Part shown: piece by piece, positions 1-6,477 of the stretch
Position numbering within the stretch: position 1 is the stretch's first letter
Layout of the letters: the number at the start of each line of letters is the position of its first letter
Origin: an uncultured Collinsella sp.
GTDB taxonomy: Bacteria > Actinomycetota > Coriobacteriia > Coriobacteriales > Coriobacteriaceae
Assembly (NCBI GenBank): GCA_902492855.1
Contig: CABUMU010000065.1
Span: 1-10,901, forward strand
Length of the DNA: 10,901 nucleotides
Direction of reading: 5' to 3'
Notes under the pieces: generated by a model
Databases searched by the model: none
The model's input: the letters and a program-made list of their open reading frames with translations, nothing else
What the model was told of the DNA's origin: nothing
Position numbers and translations under genes: made by a program

Positions 1-196
1 AGAGCTCCCCATCGTCGACACCGCATTCATCGCTGCCCAACTCGATATCGGCAGGAGTACCGCGAGCTCGCTCGTCAAATCATTTGAAGAATTGGGTATC
101 CTCCGTCCGCTCGACGAGTCAAGACAGAGATACCGGCAGTACGGGTATGAAGAGTATCTTTCGATTCTCAGGGAAGACGCCGAGCCGATTAGATAG
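1..196 (+). CDS. Fic family protein, C-terminal fragment (5' end outside window)
   Basis: The reading frame is open from base 2 to a TAG stop at 194-196, leaving 64 visible residues. They look like the winged-helix tail that follows the catalytic Fic domain in many Fic proteins: a helix-turn-helix stretch (AAQLDIGRSTASSLVKSFEE), the turn LGILRPLDES, and the ending QRYRQYGYEEYLSILRED. Fic enzymes usually transfer AMP from ATP to target proteins, and the tail is thought to bind DNA or regulate the enzyme. The catalytic HPFxxGNGR motif would lie upstream of the window, so the assignment rests on the tail alone. Any other protein with a C-terminal MarR-like winged helix remains possible. A strong inverted repeat starts 25 bases after the stop and may end transcription. 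Confidence 0.6.
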   Translation, partial: ELPIVDTAFIAAQLDIGRSTASSLVKSFEELGILRPLDESRQRYRQYGYEEYLSILREDAEPIR

Positions 197-221
197 GCAT
201 CGCAGCCCAGGCAAATTAAAG

Positions 222-287
222 CGAGCGTGGATAATCTCCCACTTTGAGCCCGCACACAGGCCAAAAACGGGAGATTATCCACGCTCG
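222..287. repeat. Perfect 19-bp inverted repeat with DnaA-box-like cores
   Basis: Arms 222-240 and 269-287 are exact reverse complements (19 of 19) around a 28-base loop. Each arm contains TTATCCACG in opposite orientation (275-283, and 226-234 on the other strand), one base from the DnaA box consensus TTATNCACA. The repeat starts 25 bases after the Fic-like stop and is followed by ATTTTT at 301-306, so it could act as a loose terminator. The perfect arms also suit a dispersed palindromic repeat. Function is not decided by the sequence. Confidence 0.7.
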
Positions 288-295
288 TTCCTGAG

Positions 296-324
296 TAGTC
301 ATTTTTGAACGTCCCCAATGACTA
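296..324. repeat. Small hairpin repeat, copy 1 (loop with ACGTCCCC)
   Basis: Arms TAGTCATT (296-303) and AATGACTA (317-324) pair perfectly around a 13-base loop ending in ACGTCCCC. A second copy at 6348-6378 has the same loop length and the same ACGTCCCC end, but different outer stem bases that still pair. Conserved loop plus compensating stem changes suggest a REP-like dispersed element. Confidence 0.6.
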
Positions 325-350
325 GTCCGGCAACGCCGATGCCTTGGCAA

Positions 351-515
351 CGGCAGCGAACGGGCCGCATTCGGAGCAAGACGACGCCGCAGGTAGAGAA
401 CGGACAGCGAGCGGGTCGCATTTGAGACAAGGTGACGTGAAACGAAAGGGCGCTGACCTTCTGGTCGCGCCCTTGAAGTTGAACGTCAGATTGTCCAAAT
501 GCGGCCCGCGCAGCG
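351..515. repeat. Composite direct and inverted repeat around the pyrE terminator
   Basis: Segment A (351-386) and segment B (401-437) are imperfect direct copies about 50 bases apart, both reading CAGCGAxCGGGyCGCATT. A third copy C lies inverted at about 483-515. B and C can pair over most of about 30 bases, including TGACGT (433-438) with ACGTCA (483-488), and they enclose the hairpin at 446-474. No protein is evident in 197-549; a 69-codon open frame there has no family features and a palindromic make-up. Confidence 0.5.
446..474 (-). terminator. Probable intrinsic terminator of pyrE
   Basis: The stem AAGGGCG with C and GACC (446-458) pairs with GGTCGCGCCCTT (463-474), with one bulged base and a TTCT loop. 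On the - strand the hairpin is followed by TTTCGTTTC, a weak T-rich tail. It lies about 75 bases beyond the pyrE stop and in the correct orientation. Confidence 0.6.
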
Positions 516-521
516 TCGAGC

Positions 522-551
522 AGTTACGGCGTTTGGTAAAACGCCGTAACT
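522..551. other. Perfect 13-bp hairpin overlapping the pyrE stop codon
   Basis: Arms 522-534 and 539-551 (AGTTACGGCGTTT and its complement) pair perfectly around a 4-base loop. The pyrE stop codon (552-550, - strand) lies in the base of the stem. No T tract follows on either strand, so it is not a standard terminator. It may protect the 3' end of the mRNA or belong to the palindromic element next to it. Confidence 0.6.
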
Positions 552-1230
552 AACGTGCTCCGTACTGCTCGTAGTAGGCGTCGATGGCGGTCTTGAGCTC
601 GTCGTCGATGACAACCTTGCCGTCGATCTCGTGGTTGTAGAGGGTCTCGACGACCTCGGCCATGGAGACGATGCTCGCGACGGGGAAACCGTACTTGGCC
701 TCGATCTCCTTCTGCGCGGTGGTCACACCGCCCTTGCCGACCTCCATGCGGTTGAGGGACACGATCAGGCCCTTGATCTCGACATCGGCAGCAGCCTTGA
801 CCTTGGGATAGGTCTCGTCGATGGACTTGCCGCTGGTGGTAACGTCCTCGACCATGACCACACGGTCGCCGTCCTTGGGCTCATAACCCAGCAGGTTGCC
901 CTTATCGGCACCGTGGTCCTTGGCCTCCTTGCGGTCGCAGCAGTACTTAACCTCCTTGCCGTACAGCTCGTGGTAGGCAATTGCGGTCACGACGGCCAGC
1001 GGAATACCCTTGTAGGCCGGTCCAAACAGCACATCAAAGTCGTCGCCAAAGTTATCGTGGATGGCCTGGGCGTAATACTCGCCCAGCTTCTTGAGCTGAT
1101 AGCCCGTCACGTAAGCGCCGGCGTTCATAAAGAACGGGGACTGACGGCCGCTCTTGAGCGTAAAGCTGCCGAACTTAAGAACGTCGGACTCAACCATAAA
1201 CTTGATGAACTCTTGCTTGTAAGCCTCCAT
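550..1230 (-). CDS. pyrE: Orotate phosphoribosyltransferase
   Basis: This 226-residue cytosolic enzyme transfers the ribose phosphate of PRPP to orotate to give OMP, the fifth step of de novo pyrimidine synthesis, with magnesium. The PRPP-binding motif VVMVEDVTTSGKS is at residues 124-136 with the acidic pair E128-D129. The flexible catalytic segment DRKEAKDHG is at 99-107, and the phosphate/PRPP loop FGPAYKGIP is at 69-77. Length and motif order are normal for the family. The ATG at 1230 is preceded by GAGGAGC at good spacing. The gene is alone rather than in a pyr operon and is divergent from the ATPase gene. A terminator hairpin lies downstream at 446-474. No clear promoter could be fixed in the upstream region; a weak TAAACT at about 1270-1265 on the - strand is only a candidate. 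No broken features are seen. Confidence 0.95.
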   Translation of the reverse strand: MEAYKQEFIKFMVESDVLKFGSFTLKSGRQSPFFMNAGAYVTGYQLKKLGEYYAQAIHDNFGDDFDVLFGPAYKGIPLAVVTAIAYHELYGKEVKYCCDRKEAKDHGADKGNLLGYEPKDGDRVVMVEDVTTSGKSIDETYPKVKAAADVEIKGLIVSLNRMEVGKGGVTTAQKEIEAKYGFPVASIVSMAEVVETLYNHEIDGKVVIDDELKTAIDAYYEQYGAR

Positions 1231-1360
1231 GCGGGCTCCTCTCGTAATTGCGTACGTGCTCTTCAGTTTAGCGCAGGCGAGGCGTCGATGTGGGCGTGCT
1301 TTGGAGCCACGGCATTCTGTAAAGGCTTTGTCAGGGGGAATGGTTTTCCGAACAATGGGG

Positions 1361-1389
1361 TTGACATGGCAAACCCCCTCATCAAGAAT
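1361..1389 (+). promoter_or_regulatory. Candidate sigma-70 type promoter of the ATPase leader
   Basis: TTGACA at 1361-1366 is a perfect -35 box. After 17 bases AAGAAT (1384-1389) matches four of six -10 bases. A start near 1396 would give a leader of about 270 bases before the ATPase. The -35 box sits inside a 6-bp inverted repeat (GGGGTT 1357-1362, AACCCC 1372-1377), which could be a binding site for a regulator. Confidence 0.5.
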
Positions 1390-1395
1390 ACGGGC

Positions 1396-1667
1396 GGATT
1401 AAAAAGGGGTACGAGATACCCAAAGCGCGCTGCGCTCAGCCTTTAGGAGGTGTGCCATGGAAGGCAGTCCTAGTCGAAAAACCTGCATGTCGCCCTCGGC
1501 ACGCCGCGAGGACTCCGCACACGCATAAACGCCACCGGCAGATCACCAAAACCACCACAAAGGCGCGCTGCACCCTTTGTGGGCTCAAGAGCTTGACGTG
1601 AGCGACATCTAGGTTTTTTGAAGCAAATACGACACGTACGCTAACTCCCTTCAACAAGGAGGACCCT
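1396..1667 (+). promoter_or_regulatory. Long 5' leader of the P-type ATPase gene
   Basis: These roughly 270 bases hold an upstream reading frame (1457-1528), a small hairpin GGGTA/TACCC (1407-1421) and a perfect 9-bp hairpin with arms CCACAAAGG 1555-1563 and CCTTTGTGG 1574-1582. A run of six T follows at 1614-1619. The nonamer GCGCGCTGC occurs both near the 5' end (1424-1432) and in the loop of the 9-bp hairpin. No conserved core of the M-box magnesium riboswitch or of the yybP-ykoY manganese riboswitch was recognised. The layout (long leader, short peptide, structured region before the gene) resembles enterobacterial mgtA leaders, where translation of a short peptide sets transcription into the gene. 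That function is inferred by analogy only. Confidence 0.45.
1457..1528 (+). CDS. Possible leader peptide of the P-type ATPase gene
   Basis: A 23-codon frame begins with ATG at 1457, six bases after a perfect AGGAGG (1445-1450), and ends with TAA at 1526-1528. It begins MEGSPSRKTC and is rich in Ser, Arg and Pro. It ends 139 bases before the ATPase start, upstream of the 9-bp hairpin. The Salmonella/E. coli MgtL peptide also starts with Met-Glu and has prolines and arginines near its start; this is a loose likeness, not homology. The strong ribosome site in a leader region is the main support. It could also be an unrelated small protein or a chance frame. Confidence 0.45.
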   Translation: MEGSPSRKTCMSPSARREDSAHA

Positions 1668-4436
1668 ATGCTGATGCTCAAAACCGTCACGGTACTCGAA
1701 GCCATCTCCAAGCGCCGCCGCACGGCGCGCCCTGCCGCTCATACCGGCCTGTCCAAGAACACCATATTCGCCGCCACCCATAGTGCCGAGGACGCCCTCG
1801 TACTGCTTGACGCCACGGCAAACGGCCTCACCGTCGAGCAGGCAACCGAGCGCCTGAACGCCGTCGGCCCCAACACCATCGAGGCAACGACCAAAACGCT
1901 CGCCCGCCGCATCGCCGACGCGTTCATCGATCCCTTCGCCGGCATCCTCGCCGCGCTCGCACTGGTCTCGCTCTACATCGACGTGCTCGCCGTGCCCGAA
2001 CCGCAGCGCGACCCCTCCACGGTCATCGTCATCGGCACCATGCTGCTGGTATCGGGCGGCATGAAGTTTATCCAGGAAGCCCGCAGCGGCAATGCGGCAG
2101 AGGCCCTCAAGGACCTGGTCTCCAACACTTGCACCGCCCTGCGCGACGGCGGGCGCATCGAGATCCCCTTCGACGAGCTCGTCCCCGGCGATGTAATCCG
2201 CCTCTCTGCCGGCGATATGGTGCCAGCAGACGCCCGCATCATCACCGCGCGCGACCTGTTTGTGATCGAGTCCGCACTCACCGGCGAGAGCGGGGCCGTC
2301 GAGAAGACCACCGCCACCACCGTCGTCGAGGGCGCCGACGGCTCCGCACTGCCACTCTCTGCCTGCAAGAACATCGTCTTTACCGGCACCTCCGTGCAAA
2401 ACGGCGCCGCCATGGCGCTTGTCGTTGCCACCGGCTCGGACACCTACCTGGGCGGCATCGCCAAGATGCTCAACGGGCGCGGCGAAAAAAGCGCGTTTGA
2501 CCGCGGCGTCTCGAGCGTCTCCATGCTGCTGGTGCGCCTGATGCTCGTTATGGCGCCGGCCGTCTTTGCCATCAACGCCGCCACCAAGGGCAACGTCATC
2601 GACGCGCTGCTGTTCGCCACGAGCGTGGCCGTGGGCATCACGCCGCAGATGCTTCCCGTCATCGTGACCACGAGCCTGTCGCAGGGCGCCAAGGACCTCG
2701 CCCGTCGCCAGGTTATCGTCAAGGAGCTGCCGGCGATTCAAAACCTCGGAGCGATGGACGTCCTGTGCTGCGACAAGACCGGCACCCTCACCGAAGACCG
2801 CATCGTGCTCGAGCGCTACCTCAACACCGATGGCAACGAGGACGCGCGCGTGCTGCGCCATGCGTTTTTGAACAGCTTCTTCCAGACCGGCCTCAAAAAT
2901 CTTATCGACCTGGCCGTAATCGACCGTGCCGATGTGACGCCCTCGACCGTCGTGCCCGATTCCATGCTGGGCCAGAGCCTGCGCGACCGCTATACCAAGG
3001 TCGACGAGGTGCCCTTCGATTTCTCGCGCCGTCGCCTGAGCGTAGTTGTCGCCGACTCCCAAGGCAAAACCCAGATGGTTACCAAGGGAGCTGCCGAGGA
3101 AATGCTCGAGATCTGCTCCTTTGTCGAGGTCGATGGCATCGCTCAGCCGCTCACCGACGAGAAGCTCGCCCAGATTCGCAAGCAGGTCGACGGACTTAAC
3201 GCCGAGGGCCTGCGCGTGATTGCCGTGGCGCAGAAGACCGATCCGCGCTGCGTGGGCGAGTTTGGCATCGCCGACGAGTGCGACATGGTGCTGATGGGCT
3301 TTTTGGCCTTCCTCGATCCGCCCAAAGCAAGTGCCGCAGGCGCCGTCGCCACCCTCGAGGCCAAGGGCGTAGCGGTCAAGGTCCTGACCGGCGATAACGA
3401 CCGCGTCGCCGCCACCGTCTGCGAGCAGATTGGTATCGACGCGAGCAACGTTTTGCTCGGCTCCGAGATCGATGCGCTCGACGACGCAGAGCTTGCCGAG
3501 CGTGCCGAGAAAACCCATCTCTTCGCCAAGCTCTCGCCGCTGCAGAAGGCGCGCCTGGTACGTGTCATGCGCGAGATGCTCGGCCACACCGTGGGCTTTA
3601 TGGGCGACGGCATCAACGACGCCGCCGCCATGCGTGCGAGCGATTGCGGCATCTCGGTCGATTCGGCCGTCGATATTGCCAAGGAATCCGCCGATATCAT
3701 CTTGCTTCAGAAGGACCTGGGCGTGCTCGAGCGCGGCATCATCGAAGGCCGCCGCACTTACGGCAACCTGCTCAAGTACCTCAAGACCACGGTGAGCTCC
3801 AACTTTGGCAATGTGCTGTCCGTGACCGTCGCGAGCCTGTTCTTGCCGTTTTTGCCCATGAGCGCCCTGCAGCTGGTGCTGCTGTCGCTGGTCTACGAGA
3901 TCGTGTGCATCGCGCTGCCGTGGGACACCGTCGATGACGCCTGGACTGCCCGCCCGCGTGCCTGGGACGCCGCGTCCATCAAGGGCTTTATGCTCGAGCT
4001 GGGCCCCGTGAGCTCGCTGTTTGACATCGTGACCTTCGCCGCGCTCTTCTTTGTCGTGTGCCCCGCCGCCGTGGACGCAAGCTGGTCCGAGCTTGCCGCC
4101 GCGGGCGACGTCGCGGGTATGGCGACCTTTGCTGCGCTCTTCCAGAGCGGCTGGTTTGTCGAGTCCATGTGGTCGCAGACACTCGTGGTCCACATGTTGC
4201 GCTCCCCGCATCTGCCGAGCCCGCGCGACCACGCCGCGCCCGCATTGTGCGTTCTTACCGTGCTGGGCCTGGCGCTCGTCACCTGGCTGCCGGCAAGCCC
4301 CATCGCCGATGCGCTCGGCCTCATGCCGCTGCCCACGAGCTTTTTTGGGCTGCTCATTGGCATCGTTACCGCCTATATCGCGCTCACCCAGCTGGCAAAG
4401 CGCCGCTACATTGCCCGCCACGGCGAGCTGCTGTAG
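1668..4436 (+). CDS. mgtA: Magnesium-importing P-type ATPase, MgtA/MgtB family (P3B)
   Basis: This 922-residue inner-membrane pump closely follows the MgtA/MgtB pattern, which couples ATP hydrolysis to magnesium uptake. Visible motifs in order are: actuator loop TGES at 205-208; TM4 segment VGITPQMLPVIV at about 323-334; phosphorylation motif DKTGT with the acceptor D369; nucleotide-domain KGA at 473-475; TGDN with D576; hinge GDGIND at 646-651; then the C-terminal helices with SSNFGN and FLPFLPM. Length is near that of the Salmonella protein (about 900). The ATG at 1668 has AAGGAGGA seven bases upstream. Two positions are odd. The TM4 glutamate of the usual TPEMLP is Gln327, and in TM6 the usual Asn and Asp of NLLYD are Ser740 and Glu744. 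These sit at the ion site in P-type pumps, so specificity may differ. Expression is probably controlled through its long leader. Confidence 0.93.
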   Translation: MLMLKTVTVLEAISKRRRTARPAAHTGLSKNTIFAATHSAEDALVLLDATANGLTVEQATERLNAVGPNTIEATTKTLARRIADAFIDPFAGILAALALVSLYIDVLAVPEPQRDPSTVIVIGTMLLVSGGMKFIQEARSGNAAEALKDLVSNTCTALRDGGRIEIPFDELVPGDVIRLSAGDMVPADARIITARDLFVIESALTGESGAVEKTTATTVVEGADGSALPLSACKNIVFTGTSVQNGAAMALVVATGSDTYLGGIAKMLNGRGEKSAFDRGVSSVSMLLVRLMLVMAPAVFAINAATKGNVIDALLFATSVAVGITPQMLPVIVTTSLSQGAKDLARRQVIVKELPAIQNLGAMDVLCCDKTGTLTEDRIVLERYLNTDGNEDARVLRHAFLNSFFQTGLKNLIDLAVIDRADVTPSTVVPDSMLGQSLRDRYTKVDEVPFDFSRRRLSVVVADSQGKTQMVTKGAAEEMLEICSFVEVDGIAQPLTDEKLAQIRKQVDGLNAEGLRVIAVAQKTDPRCVGEFGIADECDMVLMGFLAFLDPPKASAAGAVATLEAKGVAVKVLTGDNDRVAATVCEQIGIDASNVLLGSEIDALDDAELAERAEKTHLFAKLSPLQKARLVRVMREMLGHTVGFMGDGINDAAAMRASDCGISVDSAVDIAKESADIILLQKDLGVLERGIIEGRRTYGNLLKYLKTTVSSNFGNVLSVTVASLFLPFLPMSALQLVLLSLVYEIVCIALPWDTVDDAWTARPRAWDAASIKGFMLELGPVSSLFDIVTFAALFFVVCPAAVDASWSELAAAGDVAGMATFAALFQSGWFVESMWSQTLVVHMLRSPHLPSPRDHAAPALCVLTVLGLALVTWLPASPIADALGLMPLPTSFFGLLIGIVTAYIALTQLAKRRYIARHGELL

Positions 4437-4456
4437 CAAGTAGACGGAAAACACCC

Positions 4457-4521
4457 TGCCAGCTGCCGTTGCCACTACCACAGCTGCCAACGCCGCTGCC
4501 GTTGCCTCTGCCGCCGCCGCA
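4457..4521. repeat. Low-complexity GCTGCC/GTTGCC repeats
   Basis: Just after the ATPase stop the sequence cycles through GCTGCC, GTTGCC and GCCGCC units. The 12-mer GCTGCCGTTGCC occurs exactly at 4462-4473 and 4495-4506. It is not part of a supported gene and may come from slippage. Confidence 0.55.
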
Positions 4522-4537
4522 GTCTATCCCCCCAGCA

Positions 4538-4602
4538 GTTGCGGTGAAATAGTTCCTGTTTAAAGCCCCGTGACTTTAATTTAGGGACTATTCCACCGCA
4601 AC
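4538..4602. terminator. Long hairpin between convergent genes, possible bidirectional terminator or mobile repeat
   Basis: Arms 4538-4557 and 4583-4602 match in 18 of 20 positions, one exception being a G-T pair. The inner stem TTAAAG (4560-4565) and CTTTAA (4574-4579) closes an 8-base loop. The whole can fold into one stem of about 28 pairs. It lies between the ends of two convergent genes (stops at 4436 and 4618), the right place for a shared terminator. The arms are longer than most terminators and no clear T tract follows, so a dispersed palindromic element is also possible. Confidence 0.6.
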
Positions 4603-4617
4603 GTATTGGGAGATTAC

Positions 4618-6162
4618 CTAGTCCTTGGGTGTCCAGGACCAGAAGAAGTTGATGAGGGCCACGCGCGAGGCGGTGCCGGTCTTTTTGTTGATCGAGGAAA
4701 TGTGACGATAGAGCGTGGAGCGCGAAAGGAAGAGCGTTGTGGCGATGTCTTGAACGCTCTGGTCCGAAACGACCAAGACCTCAAGAATATCGTGCTCGCG
4801 CTCTGTAAGCCCAAAGGTGGCGACGAAAGCATCGAGGCGTTCATCGGACGTGAGCTCCGCCGCCTCCACGGGCTCGGGGTCGGAGCATGCAGACGCAAGA
4901 TCTGCACCAAGATCGTCGGTGGCAAGCGGCAGGCCGTCCTGCATCACGACATCATCGGCTCGTCGCCCCAACTGCCCTAGTAGCGTAATCGCAATACCCA
5001 CAAACATCACGAGCGCCGCGCCGACTGCAGCCAGCACGTTTTGACTCGAAATGATTGCCACCGCCGGCGCCGTCACGAGCATCGAGCACACGTTGTTGAC
5101 GACGCGACCCATGCACGGCCAAAAATATGACCAGCGCGCATAGAGCGAGATGGCGGCGAATTTTGTGGTAAAGAACACCACGAAAAAGCCCGAGCCCAGA
5201 TAAAAGATGATCGAGGCAGCAAGCTCGTTGCCGCCATTGCCATCGATGATGAGCACAAAGAACGAAAGCGTGGACAGGATGGCGGCACATGTCATGCCGA
5301 TATTCATATACGAACGGCCGCGCAGGTCAAATAGGGCGCCGGCGGCCAACGAGCTCACGACAAGCAGCAGGCGTGGCCAATCGCCCAAATCGACGACTCC
5401 GGTAGCATGCAGGGTTGTGAGACCCGCGTTGAGAGCGGCGAATACGCCGGAAAGACACGCTGTCGCCACGGTCAAGCGAGCTACGGCGCGGCGGAATGCC
5501 GCCTTTGCCTCGGGATCGTCTTGCCACTTGGCACCATATTCCAAAGCATCTACCGAAAGCCCGGCAACACTGGGTTCAAAGCTGGGATCGGACTCGTCGC
5601 GCAGTTTGGCGCGTCGGGCACCGTGGAGCAACGCCACCTGCGCGATCGCACAGACAACCAGAACAGCCTGCTGAGGAATGCCGACAGGCATCACCATGTG
5701 GTTGAGAACCTGCACCAGAACGCCCATGGCGTAAGAAAGTGCGGCGGCGCGCGCCAAGCAGGGCGTTCGCGCAAAGCGCCTCGCAAAATTTGCATGAGCA
5801 GTCGATCCGCAGTAGCCCAGCGCGCAGCACGCCACCAAACCGCCAGCAATTACCACCTCAACCTGAACCGCCATAATCAACAGCAGCAATGCCGCCACCA
5901 GCAAAACGCCCGTGACGTCACTCGTTGCGTCGATAGCATGGGGACGGCGATAGTACAGAATGGGACGCACAAAAAAGCCAATCACGCTCGCGCCGATGAC
6001 AAGGCTCTCATAAATAACGACCTCGTTCGGAGACACGAACTCGGCCATGCGCACATCAAAAAGATACTCGCACGCCAAAAACGTGAAGAAGAACAGCGCC
6101 AGGCATATAATCTCCCGAATGCCCCGACGCAAATATGCAGTTGTGTCTCCCATGCCCCTCAT
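4618..6162 (-). CDS. Membrane-bound LuxR-family transcriptional regulator
   Basis: The protein has about 12 hydrophobic membrane segments over its first 400 residues, laid out like a transporter fold, then an acidic linker and a C-terminal LuxR-type helix-turn-helix. The latter includes GLTEREHDILEVL, the recognition helix in LSRSTLYRHISSINKKTG and a tail SRVALINFF (about residues 451-510). It likely senses something in or through the membrane and controls genes from there; signal and targets are not visible. Many such genes occur in Coriobacteriia. The ATG at 6162 is chosen because GGGGG lies about seven bases upstream. A TTG at 6183 (seven residues longer) lacks a ribosome site, and an ATG at 6153 has its purine run too close. 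The gene is divergent from the zinc-ribbon operon, a common position for a local regulator. A TATTAAAAT patch near 6200 may hold its promoter. Confidence 0.85.
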   Translation of the reverse strand: MRGMGDTTAYLRRGIREIICLALFFFTFLACEYLFDVRMAEFVSPNEVVIYESLVIGASVIGFFVRPILYYRRPHAIDATSDVTGVLLVAALLLLIMAVQVEVVIAGGLVACCALGYCGSTAHANFARRFARTPCLARAAALSYAMGVLVQVLNHMVMPVGIPQQAVLVVCAIAQVALLHGARRAKLRDESDPSFEPSVAGLSVDALEYGAKWQDDPEAKAAFRRAVARLTVATACLSGVFAALNAGLTTLHATGVVDLGDWPRLLLVVSSLAAGALFDLRGRSYMNIGMTCAAILSTLSFFVLIIDGNGGNELAASIIFYLGSGFFVVFFTTKFAAISLYARWSYFWPCMGRVVNNVCSMLVTAPAVAIISSQNVLAAVGAALVMFVGIAITLLGQLGRRADDVVMQDGLPLATDDLGADLASACSDPEPVEAAELTSDERLDAFVATFGLTEREHDILEVLVVSDQSVQDIATTLFLSRSTLYRHISSINKKTGTASRVALINFFWSWTPKD

Positions 6163-6347
6163 GGTTAACCCCCAGCCGCTCAATTGTCTGGAAATCTATT
6201 TTAATAAAGAAGCAATCTCAATATCGAAGCCAGGCTCGAAATGCTGCCAATTCGACCCCAGCCGTCCACATCACGCCGCGATTTTGAGCCGCATGGACCA
6301 GAAGGGACGCGCGCGATCTCTAGCTCGGCCAGGAGTGTCCCCAACTA

Positions 6348-6378
6348 CCACTCATTTAAGTACGTCCCCAATGAGTGG
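6348..6378. repeat. Small hairpin repeat, copy 2, with flanking GTGTCCCC motifs
   Basis: Arms CCACTCATT (6348-6356) and AATGAGTGG (6370-6378) pair perfectly around a 13-base loop ending in ACGTCCCC. It is the counterpart of 296-324. GTGTCCCC also occurs on both sides (6335-6342 and 6386-6393), and GTGTCCC again at 6419-6425, making a cluster. It lies in the divergent region 6163-6523, where no gene was found. Confidence 0.6.
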
Positions 6379-6477
6379 CCGAAGAGTGTCCCCGGCGTCC
6401 AATCAAAAAATGGGCCATGTGTCCCAGTTGTGGAGACTCCTTGAGCCGTCTGGGTATCGCGAAGGATCGCGCACTCC

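Noticed and set aside
222..287. Replication origin suggested by DnaA-box-like sequences
   Set aside because: Only two imperfect boxes, locked in one palindrome, with no AT-rich unwinding region and no dnaA or dnaN nearby.
351..515. CRISPR array
   Set aside because: The repeats are imperfect, only two direct copies exist and one copy is inverted; there are no regular spacers or cas genes.
344..553. A 69-codon + strand frame in the gap before pyrE
   Set aside because: It consists of palindromic repeats and the pyrE terminator, has no ribosome site and no recognisable features.
1401..1421. Hairpin GGGTA/TACCC followed by TTTTT on the - strand, a possible terminator upstream of pyrE
   Set aside because: The stem has only five pairs and no - strand gene ends there; it is more likely part of the + strand leader.
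1396..1667. M-box or yybP-ykoY riboswitch in the ATPase leader
   Set aside because: The conserved core sequences of these classes were not found by eye; TTAGGAGG at 1443-1450 is better read as the ribosome site of the short frame.
1641..4490. A 949-codon open frame on the - strand opposite the ATPase gene
   Set aside because: It is a shadow of the GC-rich + strand gene: no ribosome site, odd composition (very rich in Gly, Ala, His, Asp), no family motifs, while the + strand frame has all P-type ATPase motifs.
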